64,000 nucleotides of DNA from Blattamonas nauphoetae. Lineage: Eukaryota; Preaxostyla; Oxymonadida. Of the stretch, positions 33,101 through 45,514 are shown piece after piece. Both the position numbers and the translations under genes were made by a program. The DNA is taken from NCBI GenBank assembly GCA_033064195.1, contig JARBJD010000007.1:620001-684000 (forward strand), in the 5' to 3' direction. The first letter of the stretch is position 1; every line of letters begins with the position of its first letter. The notes under the pieces were generated by a model, which was given only the letters and a program-made list of their open reading frames with translations, was not told where the DNA came from and ran no database searches.

Positions 33101-36100
33101 CGGAGTTGGAGCTGTTCCAAGTTGTGATGTAACGGGATGCGAAGGCGGTTCGATGAGTTCTTCCCGATTCTCAACATATGTTGGATTGAACGGATAACTA
33201 AGACCATGAGCAAATTGTTCGAGATCCGCTTTGAGGACGAACCTGAGAAGTTCGTTTTCAGTCTGATGGACATATCCAATCAATCGTTCAAATTCGCTTC
33301 TCGTCGCAAGATTCGACGATTTCTTGGCTTGTGCAGTTGCAGATGTCAGGGCGAATTGTGAGACATGATCTTCCCATTCATCCATCACGTTCAGAACAGT
33401 GGTTGGATGAGATTTCGTGCAGATCGACAAAATCAGAGAAATAGTTGGCATACTATTGTCATACGATAGATCTGAAAAGAAGGAGGATGTACCTGTCAAA
33501 GGAGATTGTTGGAGATGCGCACCACGTTTCTTTTCACTCTCTGATTCATACAGATAATTCGAGAACGGTGGAGCAGCAGCGGCTGCCTGGAGCGAGAGAT
33601 GAGCAAGTGAATTCGACGATGTTGTGAGAGACGGATTGTATGAGAGAGTACACCAGTCATGAACAGGCTTGAATCCTCCAGGCGGCCCTCCTCCTGGTGG
33701 TCCTCCTCCAGGCGGTCCTCCTCCAGGTTGTCCTCCTCCTGGTGGTCCACTCGGTCCTGCTCCAGGTGGTCCTCCTCCAGGTGGTCCACTCTGTCCTGCT
33801 CCAGGTGGCCCTCCTGGTCCTCCGCCCAGTGCACCCCCTGCCATGATTCCTGATGGTGGACCGGATGGTTTTGTGGTTTGAACAGGCGGAGATCCTGTAA
33901 AAGACTCCATCGACGAATCTGGGACTGGCAGAGATATTGACTGGACTCCAGCAAATGACTCCGGTGACGATGGCAGAGATGTCAAGTGTAAGTCGGCTGG
34001 GACAGAAGTCGTTTGGTAAAGTTTGATCGGACCCATCGAACTTGCGAAATTGGACCGTGCTGATCCCAACTGGTCCGCTGGATGTGGCGTGGCAAATGCA
34101 ATTTCAGTGTGTACTTTATCCGATGACGTAGAAATTGGTGTTGAAGGCGGCTTAATTGATTCGCCAAGAGATGATACAGAGGCGAGTTGAACAGAAGAAG
34201 GCGACAATGGGAGATTGATGGGTGATTCAAAAGGGGTACGAACAATCGTCGTCGTGGCAGAGAGGGGCGGCTGGTGCGAGGCAGAACTAAGGTTCGGAGA
34301 TTGATTTGCACCGATCGGATTATCGAATGAAAACTTGGCTTCCGTTGATGACCGATAATGCGCAGGGAGTTGGCGCATTGTTGGTTGAGAGCCTCGTTTC
34401 GGAGAAACAGGGGCAAACTGCTGTGGAGTGCGAGAAGAGAGAGCTGGGGACGTGTCTGCTGATGGATCGTAACTAGTTTGAATCGTCAGCTGGCGTTTGG
34501 ACGGATTTGAAGAAGGAGCTGATGCATTGGGAGTCGAAATTGCCGATGAATTGACGAGTGGATGATTCCCCAATATTTTTTGTGGTTTGTGTTTGAGTTT
34601 TGTTGTGAAAAGACGAGGTGTGATTGTGTTCAGAATTGCTGGGAGGAAGTATGGCTCTTCATGATCATTCCGAAGCGAGCTGCCGGATGTTTCTGAGATA
34701 TTCATTCCATGGTTCTTCAGACCCATGATGATTAACGAGATTAATGCCTCAACAACATCACTCTTCTCAGAAACAACATTCCAGAGGGACATGATTTCGT
34801 GTTGGCAGATTGACCCAAATTCCAACGTGAGATCGAAGAATGACTTGAGAATTGGGTAAAGGTATGGCTCATCAAGAGAGAGATTCTGGGCGTGAGGAAT
34901 TAGTAATCCAATCAGAACGCTGCTCGACTGAACTGATGGAACGAGTCGGATAGCTTGAAGGATGGTTCGAATGAAGGCTGAGGATACAGTTGGGTAGAGG
35001 ATCGAATAACATTCCATTGTTGCTTTTTGGACGTTTTTCAGATCACTGATCACATCAGGGATGTGGTAGAGAGTGTGAAGAACTGAGAGACACACATTTC
35101 GGCTTAAGTGTTCTTTTTCTGATGGTTCGTCACTTTCGGAAAAAGTGTCCACTGTAAATTGCCGAAAGAGCGTGATGGAAACTCTAGCAGCTTGAGCTCT
35201 GGTTTGATGGTTTGCGTTCGTCAACATGAATAATCCAAGTACTATCATCACAATCGAAGGTTGGAACAATTGATCTTCAAGAAGGAGTTCATAAAGGACT
35301 TTAAAATGCTGTTCAACAAGTCCTGAATCAGCTTTGTGGATGTAGCACTGCTCGACTGATACACTTGCTCTTGACGGATTCGCAGTGATGAGAGCTTTCA
35401 GAGCAGTGTGAGCAGATTGTCTTGTTGATTCAAAGGGAGAAGTGAAACAAGTGTTTATCCACCACAACACGATTCCTCCGTTGTAGTCTGACACCTTCTC
35501 AGTCAGACGAGATTGAATCTGGGAAAACAAGTTGGAGGCCAATTCCTCTTCTGTGCTGATTGGATGAAGTGTTTCGAGGAGAGATGGTGTCGAATCGGCA
35601 AACCCAGGAAAGAGAACGTCACCGGGTGGTGTAATACCTGGGTTAAAAATGGGATGAATAGTATTGATAGCCTGAGTTGAACTTGAAACAGGAGTTGACG
35701 GTGAGGGCTGTGTGAATGACGATGGAAGTCCAGTCGATGATGAAGACATCTGGTTACCTCCGAGGTTGGAAGTTGTCCCCTGCATGAATTTCTGTTGTGA
35801 TAGATTTCGGAAGTTCGGATTCACAATGGTGCTTCCCGACATCAAACGGTATGGAACCATTTCCTGAACAACTCGCATGTACTTGATCCCCACTCCTCCA
35901 CCTGCTGGGGAGCCAGGGAGAGAGATCCGTTGTGAAGAGCGGATAGTCAGTCGCTTCTTTTGTTGTTCCAATTTCTGTTCTTTTGACGGGACGACCAACA
36001 GACGACTATGTCGTGCAAGGGTCGACACTTTTGAGAGTGTGGTATCCACAGTTGCATCGAATTGACTGACTCCATGAATTGCTTTCAGGATCTTTCCAAA

Positions 36101-39100
36101 ATGCGTCGGAAATGGTGGTGAAGATGGATAAGATGATGAAGTTGGAATGTTTGTTGGCGAGAGCCTCATCTGAGTCATAAGTGCGATGAATTGGCTTGGC
36201 ATAGGAACCTGAACTGCTGGAGGCGTGAATGACGTATGCCCAAGAGCTTTGTTCATATCACTCGAGAGAGTTTGAACGAATGTTGATCCTTTGTAGAACC
36301 CATTCGGGAGTTGGTGCTGTGGAAGTGTTCCTTCTGGAATGTCTCCAAAATGGGATGAGATAAGTCCTGCAGCTGTGTATAAATTCCCCATGTATCGTGA
36401 GAACGGTGTTGAACTATCAACTGTGATGATTTGATGATCCAGTTCATTCTCTGATGCAGGTGTTCTTGTGATGGGAGGAATACTATGCTTGACCGAGCTT
36501 GTACCTGACATCAACGGTGTCATTGTGAGATATGGCGACATTTTGAATGTGTAATATGGTGGCGGTTTTCTCGTTGGAAGAGATGCAAGCCAAGCAATGT
36601 TCGAAAGAGGAGCTGAGACAGAGGAAATGAGCGGGAAGACTTGCTCAAGAGGTGAGAGTCTCCCCGGCTTTTTCGTCGGATCGCTCTCCTTATTGAGGTA
36701 ATATCGAACCGTGTCCCTGAGAATCAATTCAGCGGTTGATTTTTCCTGTACAGAGACCGTTGCGTTGACAAATACAAGACTATCCTCTGGAGCGATGCGA
36801 TGGAGGATGGCAGCACTATCATTCTTGTCCTTCGCTTCAGCCATTTCACGGCGCATGGAGCGAACCGTTGACAGTGATGGATTCTGATTGATGAAGACAT
36901 TGTTGTGGAAGAGCGGACCGTCAAGGAGGAGTGCACACGATTGAGTGATGACGGTATTGAACGTGAGTAGAAAATCTGTGAACTGAGATTCAAGAGCTGG
37001 GATGAGTTGAGATTGTCCCATTATCGTGTGAAGCGAATCTCTAATCTCTGGGATCGTACTAAAAGCTTGTGGGAGTGCGAGATAAATGCAGAAGAGCCTG
37101 AAACGATGAGAGGGAGAGAGGAGTGTCTCTCCATTGGCATCAATAGGCGGGTGTACAGAAGAAGCAATGACAGTTGGCGCAACACTTGCTGGCCCATCTC
37201 GGTACGAGAGGAAGGAAGGATCAAGTTTCGTAGTTTCTCTCATCAGTCCCTCAACAATGTTGTACGTTCCAGTGATCAATGCATGTTGAGTTTGGAGCGA
37301 GAAGAGTGATGAGTGATACGTAAATGTCAGATTGTCGTTTGTTCGTGTCAACTCTGACACAATTCCCATTTTCCGATTCCAATCATCGACATTTTTAATG
37401 GGAAATAAGCTTTCTGGACTGGTCGAGGTCACACTCGGGACTCCCATCTGATTTGGTACTACGTAGGCGGATGAATCAAATATAGAAAAGATGGTGTCTG
37501 TAGGTTTCTCCTTCGAGACAGGTGTTGCTGCGAGTGCGTCCAAGTTATTTGGATTGTGAAAGAGGGTGTGTTCTTTGATATGGTTTTGTTGGATGAAATT
37601 GTCGTATGGGTCGAGAAGGTAAGATTGCTCTTGTGTTGGATACGGTGCCGAGAGACCTTGCAACCTTGTGACAGACACAGAAGAAGGGACGAGAGAGGGC
37701 TGTGTTGTCAAAAAGATGGGGTTTGGAATGCTAAAATGATTCCCTGTTCCGATTCCCCTTTGAATCGGATCCTTCATCCCAAATGGCAAACTTGGAGCAT
37801 GCGTTGTGACAAGTGTTGCTTTTTGTCCAATCTGGGCAATTGATCTCTGAAAGACCTCTGCATATGATTTGTGAAGGAACGGAGTTGGTAAATCATTGTC
37901 ATATGTGGTCGGATAGAGTTCATGGAACCTTAGTTTATATTCCGTCATGAGCGGAAAATATGACGATGCGAGGAGCACGAGAATGTTTTTGTCTTTGCTT
38001 TGAAGTGGTGTGGTTAGGAGATGAATCATGCCCTTTGGTGAAGACTGGAGAAGTTGTGGCTTCTCTTCCGAATCCCCAGGACTGATGAGATTGAGAATCT
38101 TTGTGATGTGATCAGATTTCTTGATTTCAGGCTCATTTTGCGGACTACTCTGCACAGACGGTGGTGGTTGTGATTGTTCCTTCAGATTGATGAGCGAAAG
38201 GCCCTTCTCCCCAAAAGGAGGCGTGAATGCAGACGAGAGCATTGCGGGAGATGGAGTGCTTATAACCTGTGTGGAGAATGGAGGCGTGCATACAGTTGTG
38301 TCGAGTGTCAATTTGTCGAAAGTAGCGTACTCCAATCCCTTCCAATCTGACATCGATGGTGCCCCTGAAAGTCCTTGAACGCCAACTAACGAAGAATCCA
38401 TCTGCTTTTTCATCATTATAAGGAGGATTGTAAATGCAGCATGTGTCACTGCAATCTGTGCCATGTTCAACCACCGTTGAAGGAATGCTTGAGGTGCGAG
38501 TTGGAGAGGTTGATGCTGAATGTACGAGATCGTTAAGAGTTCCAATCTGCTGTAAAATCGAATGAATATCGTCCGTTCGTTCGAGAACATTGGACTTAAG
38601 AGAAGTGCTGGTTGTGCTTGACAATACCGAAAGATCAGATAAGCAATTCCGGACATTTCGCGTGTCATTTTGGGAGCTTCAGTCGCAATCCGATCAAAGG
38701 AGTTGTTGATCACATCTGAAAAGATCTGAAAGAACTGTACGTGCAGGGTTGGGTGGAGTCGCAACAACGAAATAACGCCTGTCGAATGTTGATAATCGTT
38801 TGTTGATGTGAACAATCTGAAAATATGACTAAATATTTCGTCGTGGTCGAGTCGAACGACTTTCTTGCTTTGGGAGATCACAGTTCCAGTGGATCCAGAT
38901 TGGAAAGGATTCACAGCGAACATGAAAGCAGTGTAATGTCGATAACAGATCAACCTCCAAAGAGTGTCTGGTTTTGTCTGGATGAATGATTTCGATTCCG
39001 TTGTGATTCCGTAGTGAAGTCGCATGCTGATCCGAATCCACGCTTGTTTAACAGAATCTGGGCAACAATCCTGGATGATCGATGCGATGTGTCCAACAAT

Positions 39101-42100
39101 CTCCGACCACAGCTCATCTTGTCTTGGTCCACACATCATGTGAGTCAAGATATCTGCCGGTGATGTGTTCGACCCCCTTCCTTGTCCTTTGTTTTCAACT
39201 GTTGAGATAGAAGCATACTTCAGAAGAACATTCATAGCTGGCGATCCGACTGGTGGGAGGTCAGAAATCGTCAGATAATGCATCAGTTCGAGTGGTTTCA
39301 ATTTCTCGTTCGGGAGAGACCATGTATCTGCAAATTCCTGTGTCGAGAGCATCAGTTGATCCATATGAGTTGTGATTGCGGAATAGACAGTGACACAAGG
39401 GATAAGATTCGATTGGCGACAGAGCGTGTCATACAATGTTGACGTTGCTTTGAGAGCGATGAACGCATGTTTTCGAATTGTGCAGTCTGGCGAACATAGA
39501 CCCATAATGAAGAGTGACTCAAGTACATGGAGAGGGAAGTGTTGCAGGAGGAATGTATGCGCTTGGAAGGCTTGGACGTAGACAAGCTTTGGGGTGTACG
39601 GCTCGTCTTCATCGTTCAATCCCAAAAGCTCCAAGGATGCCTGTTTTGTCAGGTCTGTCTGTTTTGGGAGAGCGAACAAGGTTGTTTTGAAACCTGTTGG
39701 TTTTGGTTCGCCTTTGTTCACAAACTCATTCCATTCTTTGATCAAGTCGATGATCTTTTTGAAGAAGAGGGCAATGAGACTCGCATAACTATCACTAATC
39801 GTGTCCACAAACTCACATAGTTTCGTTATGATGATCGGGCGAGATGGAGGTGATGTGCGGAAGATGTAGGTCAGTGACTGACCCGCTGCAAATTGAATCG
39901 ACGGATTAACATGAATGAAATTCTGAACGAGAATGGCGACAAAATCCTCCGTCTGTTTCCTATTCATCTTTAGGTGCGCGCAGAGGCGGAGGAGGAGAGA
40001 CATGGACAAGATACCATATTGTTTATCCCGTCCAACTGCGGCCACACGGAAAGTACTGACCATTGCAGCATTCAACACGAGCCCCCTGAACTCGTTCTTG
40101 AGAGTTTCAAGATTTCTCCAGAGTTGCTCTTCGTTTGACGAAAGATAATACGCTAATCGAAATGGAAACTTGTTTTCGAAGAGCTTCCATCTGATCAGAT
40201 TTGTGAAAGTCAGGTTGACTTCTTTGGTCTGTGCCGGAAGAGTAGAAGGTGAATTGGTCGTTTTGAGGGCCAAACGAGATGAAGTGGTAGAAGACGCTAG
40301 ATTTGAAGGTGTGTACGAATTCGAGCGTGTTCCGTCAATATGATGGTTTGATTTTTGGATGATGGGAAGGAATCTGTTCACTTGCGAAGGCTGCGAATGA
40401 TAGGCAATGAGAGGATCCCGCTCTCCAAGAAGCTCAGCAGCCTTGATCGACATCGCGTGGAGGATTGCTGTCGGAGTTTTCTCAGAAATGGGATTCTTGT
40501 ACGGTTGCCGAGCTCTTTGAAGTTGTTGGAAAGACAGCTCAGGAGCTTTTCCAGTTCCGAGGTAGAATGGAGTCAGAAAAGGAAGAGGCTCATTGTGTTT
40601 GGAGTAGAACCCATGCAGAATTTGAAGTGGGTGCAGGGTATTGAAGTTGTCACTACGAGTGACTCCAGATATCGACCATTTTGACGGATGGGTGGAGAAT
40701 GCCCGCTTTATCCAACCTGGAGTTCCATCGAGCAATAAATTCTCGCCGATGTGTGGTTCTGATGAGGGAGACTTTGGAGTAAGGAGTGGTGCTGAATAAT
40801 CATTGAAAAGAGATTGAGTTGCTTCATCAACAGTGTCCGGAGTCATCCAGACATAACCACGATCATTAATACCGTGTGTCTCAGGGCTTCCAGCCTTTTC
40901 CTCTGAGAATGTTGTTTTTAGCATGTTTTCCAAGAGAGTCAGTCGTTCATCTTCTCGAGAGAGACCAGCGATGCCAGAACTTGTTTTTGTGAACGGGGTT
41001 GTAACAAGGAATGATGTCTGTATTCTGAACGTGAAAGGTATCGAATTTGTCAGAACGCTCAAGAACGGGGTGTTCTTCGGTTGATCAAATTCTGTGATGA
41101 AGGCTTGCTTATGGATGCGTGCTGACCGTAGCGTGATTAATGCTGCAGCGATTTGTGGGAAGAACACATTTTGTCCGATTGGTGTTTGTGGAATGATATA
41201 CCGACTCTTCTGACTGATAAGGTTGGGATTGTTTGAGAGGTCAAATTGTGACAGAAAATAGTTCTCAGAAGTCAGAGATTCATTTGGATTGAGATTATTC
41301 GTCTTAAATTCGGTCGCAAAGGTGATGTCATCTTCAGTGGGGAGTCCAGAAAGAGGTCTCCGCAGAAGCAGCGAGGCATCTTCGGCTGTGAAGACGTTTG
41401 TCCTTGAAAAGATGCGTTTCGTTGGTAAAATGACATTTGTGTACAGTGCTTCAAAACTAAAGTTCAACCCAGAGGGGAGTTTTTGGGTCAGGCCTTGATT
41501 TGCGGTGGGCATGGGCAGAGCAGGTGATGGATAGAGAGGGATCACACATGGCGCTTCTGTTGGCATCATTTGATCGGGAGCAAAGTCAGAGACATGCTGA
41601 TAGGCATTCACAAGTGCATTTAAAGCTGAGAGTGAAATAAAAACTCGGTCAGAGAAAGCTGTGTACTTCTGCTTTTGAAGACTGATGATGATGTGCAGGG
41701 CTTGTTGGAGATGGGTTGTGGCTACTGAAAGGATAAACTGCACATAGTAAATCGAAAAATGTTCCACAGGAGAATATCTATGAAAGAGTATCTCTGAGAT
41801 ATTGGTGATTGACTGATGTGTGAACATGTGGTTGTCTTGTTCGATTGATCTCAGCAAAAATGAATGAATTCCGTGAGTAAACGCATCAACAATAGCGACT
41901 CTATGCCCTTCAAACTTCATTGAATCGCCTAAGAAGGCAAAGAAGGACAGAAAGTGAGATAGGATATGATCGATTCGACAAGAACATAAGATGATTGTGC
42001 ACAACGGTATAGTTGCTGCCATATGTTTTTCTTTCGCAGACCATCGCATTGCATATTGATATAGATCAATCAACAAACTATCCCACTGGTAATAGTCAAC

Positions 42101-43056
42101 ATTTGGCGAACGAGGAGCGTGGACAGTTTGGAGGAGTAAGTGGATAAGAACGAAAGCAATTGTATGTTTATTGATCTTTTCACTGGTCTTTTTCATAATC
42201 TCATGAAACTTTGAGAGGATATGGCAACAGAAGGCCACAGATTGGTGTGATTCCAATGAGATCGGAATAAATGTGAAGTTCAAGAGGAAAAGCGCCGATT
42301 GGAGATGAGATGATTTCTTTGTGAGGTCTAGCTGAGTGGAAAGCATTTTGGCAATCAGTTTTGTCGAATGACGGGAATATGACCCAAGTGCTTTGGCGAA
42401 CTGCTCATGAAGAGCCATCAGATTTGAAACAAGAACAAAATTGGTTTTCTTCGAATAGGATATCGTTGACATATATCTAGCAGTTTCAAAAAAGAATGAA
42501 TCAAGAAGTTGGGGCTCTGTTGATGAGAATGTTCCAATCACGCTCACTCGGAAAAGGGAATCTAAGGCACAATAAAATGAATAGTCAAGGGCGATCTGTG
42601 CCAACGAAATTTCCGAGAATTCTGTGAAATAAGACCGGTTCGTGAATCTATATTGGATACATCAGAATGAAAGTGAATAAACCTGAGGTCACGCCATTTA
42701 AAGAGAAATGTGATCATATTTTGGATAGAATGTGTTGAAAGGATGGAAAAGAATGTGAGGTAATCATGAAAGAGTGGATCTTGTGTGGTATTGAAGAATT
42801 GGCGAAGGTCTGGACTTTTTGAGCGACAGAAGAGGACAACTCGAACTTTTACATGCCTTTCAAAGTTGACTAATAGCTCTTTAACGACTTCAGTCGAAAG
42901 AGTTGAGGGAGGGAGTGTTTCCTGCCCAGAATCACCACTTTCCATCCACTGTGGTTCGATCTGTATTATTTCATTCTTCAAGACAATACCGCATTGGTGG
43001 CTCAAATTTATGGTAGAAAAAGGGAAGAAAATATTGGATCGGACAACATAGTCCAT
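27120..43056 (-). CDS. FRY: Furry / Mor2-PAG1 / Tao3 family giant cell-morphogenesis scaffold
   Basis: Three exons: 43056-42683, 42647-27766 (a 14.9-kb exon) and 27679-27120; introns 35 and 86 nt; 5,271 aa against ~3,000 in human FRY and ~2,400 in yeast Tao3. Furry proteins are HEAT/ARM-repeat scaffolds that activate NDR/LATS kinases with MOB and control polarity and morphogenesis. Support is the N-terminal Mor2-PAG1 region: ELLVNFERHVKVRVVL, FSEISLAQIALDYSFYCALDSL, and KEKHMAATIPLCTIILCSC matching the furry KKKHxxAxYPLxxxLLC block. Long HEAT-like helices follow throughout. Disordered Ser/Thr/Pro linkers and a Gly/Pro-rich segment (about residues 3057-3117) interrupt it. The C-terminal exon is acidic (ESDSTDDEWRSEESSSS). 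The first ATG in frame is used; MESGDSGQE (42945) is an alternative start. Confidence 0.85.
33669..33850. repeat. Gly/Pro coding minisatellite in Furry
   Basis: Tandem 12-15 bp units of the type GGTGGTCCTCCTCCA on the plus strand encode PGGGPPGG-type repeats on the minus strand, within a disordered linker of the Furry protein. The antisense frame is also open and Pro/Gly-rich, as expected for this composition. Confidence 0.85.
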
Positions 43057-43218
43057 GAAATGAGACAACTCTCTCCAAACTCCTCAACTCTTATTGAATG
43101 GTCAAATCGGTGAAGTGAAATCGTGATAGAGCTCAAGCTGTTGAGTTACCATCATCGTACGACTGTTGGCTCAAAATGAACTGACGAGAACACACCATCC
43201 AGCGTCAGTCGACTTATG

Positions 43219-44601
43219 TCAGCCTGTTTTACGTGTTGTTGGGTTCGTTTCTGGTTGGTGAATTGTGGCAGGTTCAGAGTTAAAAGGTACTCCGAGGATT
43301 GACATAGAAGTGGAAACATTAGCTTCTGGTACCAATATCGGTGCAAAATAGTGCTCGACTTGTGACCATATCGTTGACTGGTTATTGTGATGGATCCGAA
43401 TGATATCTTCAACCGCCGTCTCGACCTCTGCTCTTGTTTTTGATACTTGTTTTTGTGCAGTTTCTCGGTTGACCAGTTTATGTGAATTGATATTGTCAAT
43501 ATGACATTGCCTTTGAGCTTCCGAGACATGTTCTATGGCTTTCTGTGTTTTTGATACACATTTTTCATTGAACGGTGTGTGCTTCAATTCTGTTTCAGAA
43601 CCATTTACAATTCTTTGAACAGTTGTGAGAGCCGAACTGTTTGGTTCCTTCGGAGTGTATGAGTTCTGAAATGGCCTACGCTCTTTGGTTGATTGTTGGA
43701 ATCGTTCTGATAGCCCATCATCAGCGACTAGAGGTTTGTTGAGATATTCTTTTGATTTTGGTTCCTGAGTGGAAAATCTCTTTCGTGGCGCAAAGCTGAG
43801 TGTCTGGCCTAAGACTACAATATTGCGTAAGTTGGCAATGAAGACAGCAGATGGAAGATCCGTGTCAAATGCAGCGTACGCTTCTCGTTCTGAGTTCTCA
43901 AGTTTTGGTAGAAGATCAAGCCATAGAAATGGAGTGATCGAACTGAGAGCTTCACGGAGCGCTTCACGCGTGATCGCTTCTGGGAGATTGAGTATCTGCA
44001 GGACGAGAACATCTGGTGGATAGTGATCCGGATTGGTTTGGTAGTATTCTGAGATGAATATCTCTGCCTTTTTGATAATGGCTAATTGACCAACTACAAT
44101 AAATTCATCGTGGGTAACTTTCAGGTCGACTTCCACGATCGCGCTGACGAAGCGTTCTGGAGCATGTTTTGCTGGGACGATACTAACGGAATAAACGGTT
44201 CCATAGTTCTGGCAAAATCGTCGGACGGTCTTTTCAGTGGTGTTTTTTGGAAGATGGTCGATTCGGAACTGACTTGAACACTCCATCGAGGCTGTTTTGT
44301 CTTCTTCCGTGAGAAGTGAAACCGTTGGTTGTTCGTCAGAGAATGATATTTGTTGTGCATTTATCAAAAAAGTTGCTGTTGAAACGTTCAATTGGATCAC
44401 TAAAAAGGCTTCCAGATGGTTTGTTTCGTCTGTTTCATGAGAAATCTTGAGTACTTCCACTGTTCCAAAGTTCGATGAAAAACGCATCAATTGGCGATAT
44501 GTGATGGTAGGGGGAAGATTCTCAAACAAAAAGCGTAAGGTACGAGTCGGAACCCGTGCCAGTTGTCCTCGTCTGACACGGGGAAGGTCGGATCCGTTCA
44601 T
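43219..44601 (-). CDS. Protein with three RRM-like domains
   Basis: Single-exon 460-aa protein starting at the first ATG (MNGSDLPRVRRGQLARV); upstream in-frame codons are non-ATG. Three successive RRM folds are visible. RRM1 (about 20-95) has RFLFENLPPTITYRQLMRF and an NFGTVEVLKI strand. RRM2 (about 108-190) has FRIDHLPKNTTEKTVRRFC and YGTVYSVSIV. RRM3 (about 205-275) has LQILNLPEAITREALREAL and a YAAFDT strand. RNP1 aromatic residues are poorly kept, so RNA binding may be atypical or used for protein contacts. The last ~170 residues are polar and disordered. I cannot name an orthologue. It lies 162 bp upstream of the Furry start on the same strand. Confidence 0.7.
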   Translation of the reverse strand: MNGSDLPRVRRGQLARVPTRTLRFLFENLPPTITYRQLMRFSSNFGTVEVLKISHETDETNHLEAFLVIQLNVSTATFLINAQQISFSDEQPTVSLLTEEDKTASMECSSQFRIDHLPKNTTEKTVRRFCQNYGTVYSVSIVPAKHAPERFVSAIVEVDLKVTHDEFIVVGQLAIIKKAEIFISEYYQTNPDHYPPDVLVLQILNLPEAITREALREALSSITPFLWLDLLPKLENSEREAYAAFDTDLPSAVFIANLRNIVVLGQTLSFAPRKRFSTQEPKSKEYLNKPLVADDGLSERFQQSTKERRPFQNSYTPKEPNSSALTTVQRIVNGSETELKHTPFNEKCVSKTQKAIEHVSEAQRQCHIDNINSHKLVNRETAQKQVSKTRAEVETAVEDIIRIHHNNQSTIWSQVEHYFAPILVPEANVSTSMSILGVPFNSEPATIHQPETNPTTRKTG

Positions 44602-44793
44602 GGAACCAATAATGGGACACTCACGAACCAAGCCCTTGATGACAACTTCTCAAACTCTTGTTACCAACAAGATCACTGTCTTTTCATTCCATTTCTGATG
44701 GAGAATTGCCAATCCGATAGATCCCATCTAGAAGTATGGGTTTTTCTCCAGATCAAGTTGGGCCTGATCTAAGACTCATCAAGTCAACTCCAC

Positions 44794-45250
44794 ATGCAAA
44801 ACGAGAAAGTGTGAATTTATTCTGAAGATCCGTTCATCTTCCTTCGTTATTTGCATTTTTTTGTTGTAGGGTGAAACTGTTGAACTGTACATCCCACGTA
44901 AATGGTCTGCTTTCTATTTTTTCTATCTAAGGTATATATCATATTATCTATCCACCACAGCTCTGCTACTAACAGATTGATTGCAGCTGACGATCATGCT
45001 TCAGTTCAACTCAATGTTCCAGAAGTTTGACAAAGTTCATCATCATTCACCTTCTTCGTTATTTTTTGACTTTCTATGATATTTTTGTCTAATTTTCCTT
45101 CCACCATAGCTCGATGCCAATGGTGTCATCACAAAACGCTTCAAGACCTACGCTATCAGCGGTCGTGTTCGTGCCCGTGGTGAGTCCGATTCAGCTCTCA
45201 TCCGCTTGTGCACCGAAGACAATCTCGTGAAGGGCCTCATCCAAAACTAA
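44794..45250 (+). CDS. RPS21: 40S ribosomal protein eS21, four exons
   Basis: Small-subunit ribosomal protein. Exons 44794-44808 (15 nt: MQNEK), 44870-44904, 44961-45024 and 45110-45250 with introns of 61, 56 and 85 nt give 84 aa, matching the usual ~83-87. The protein reads MQNEKGETVELYIPRKC, SATNRLIAADDHASVQLNV, then FKTYAISGRVRARGESDSAL, all hallmarks of eS21. The first coding exon is only five codons, and the cysteine codon TG|C spans intron 2. The intron-dense layout of this short gene contrasts with the huge uninterrupted exons nearby. Confidence 0.96.
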
Positions 45251-45514
45251 GTTTCTTACCTTTCCTTCCGCATTTTTTGCAATGGGATTGTTTGAAACAC
45301 TTCGGTGGAGTCACGAAAAGAATTCATAGTTTTTCGGAGTATCTGACACCAATTTCTCAAACATCACAGATCAGTCTCATTCTCATCTCATGTGAGAACG
45401 CCCCAATCAGTGGGAGCGAGAGAAAGTTGTTGAAATCCGAGACGATTGTCTTTCAAAGTGAAATGTTAAATGACATAAAACGATAAAAATATGGTAAATG
45501 CATCAACGTGAATG

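Noticed and set aside
33669-33881. Collagen-like Pro/Gly ORF on plus strand
   Set aside because: Antisense shadow of the Gly/Pro minisatellite in Furry.
43152-43529. 125-aa minus-strand ORF overlapping the RRM protein
   Set aside because: Overlaps the coding frame of the RRM protein in another phase and has no recognisable features.
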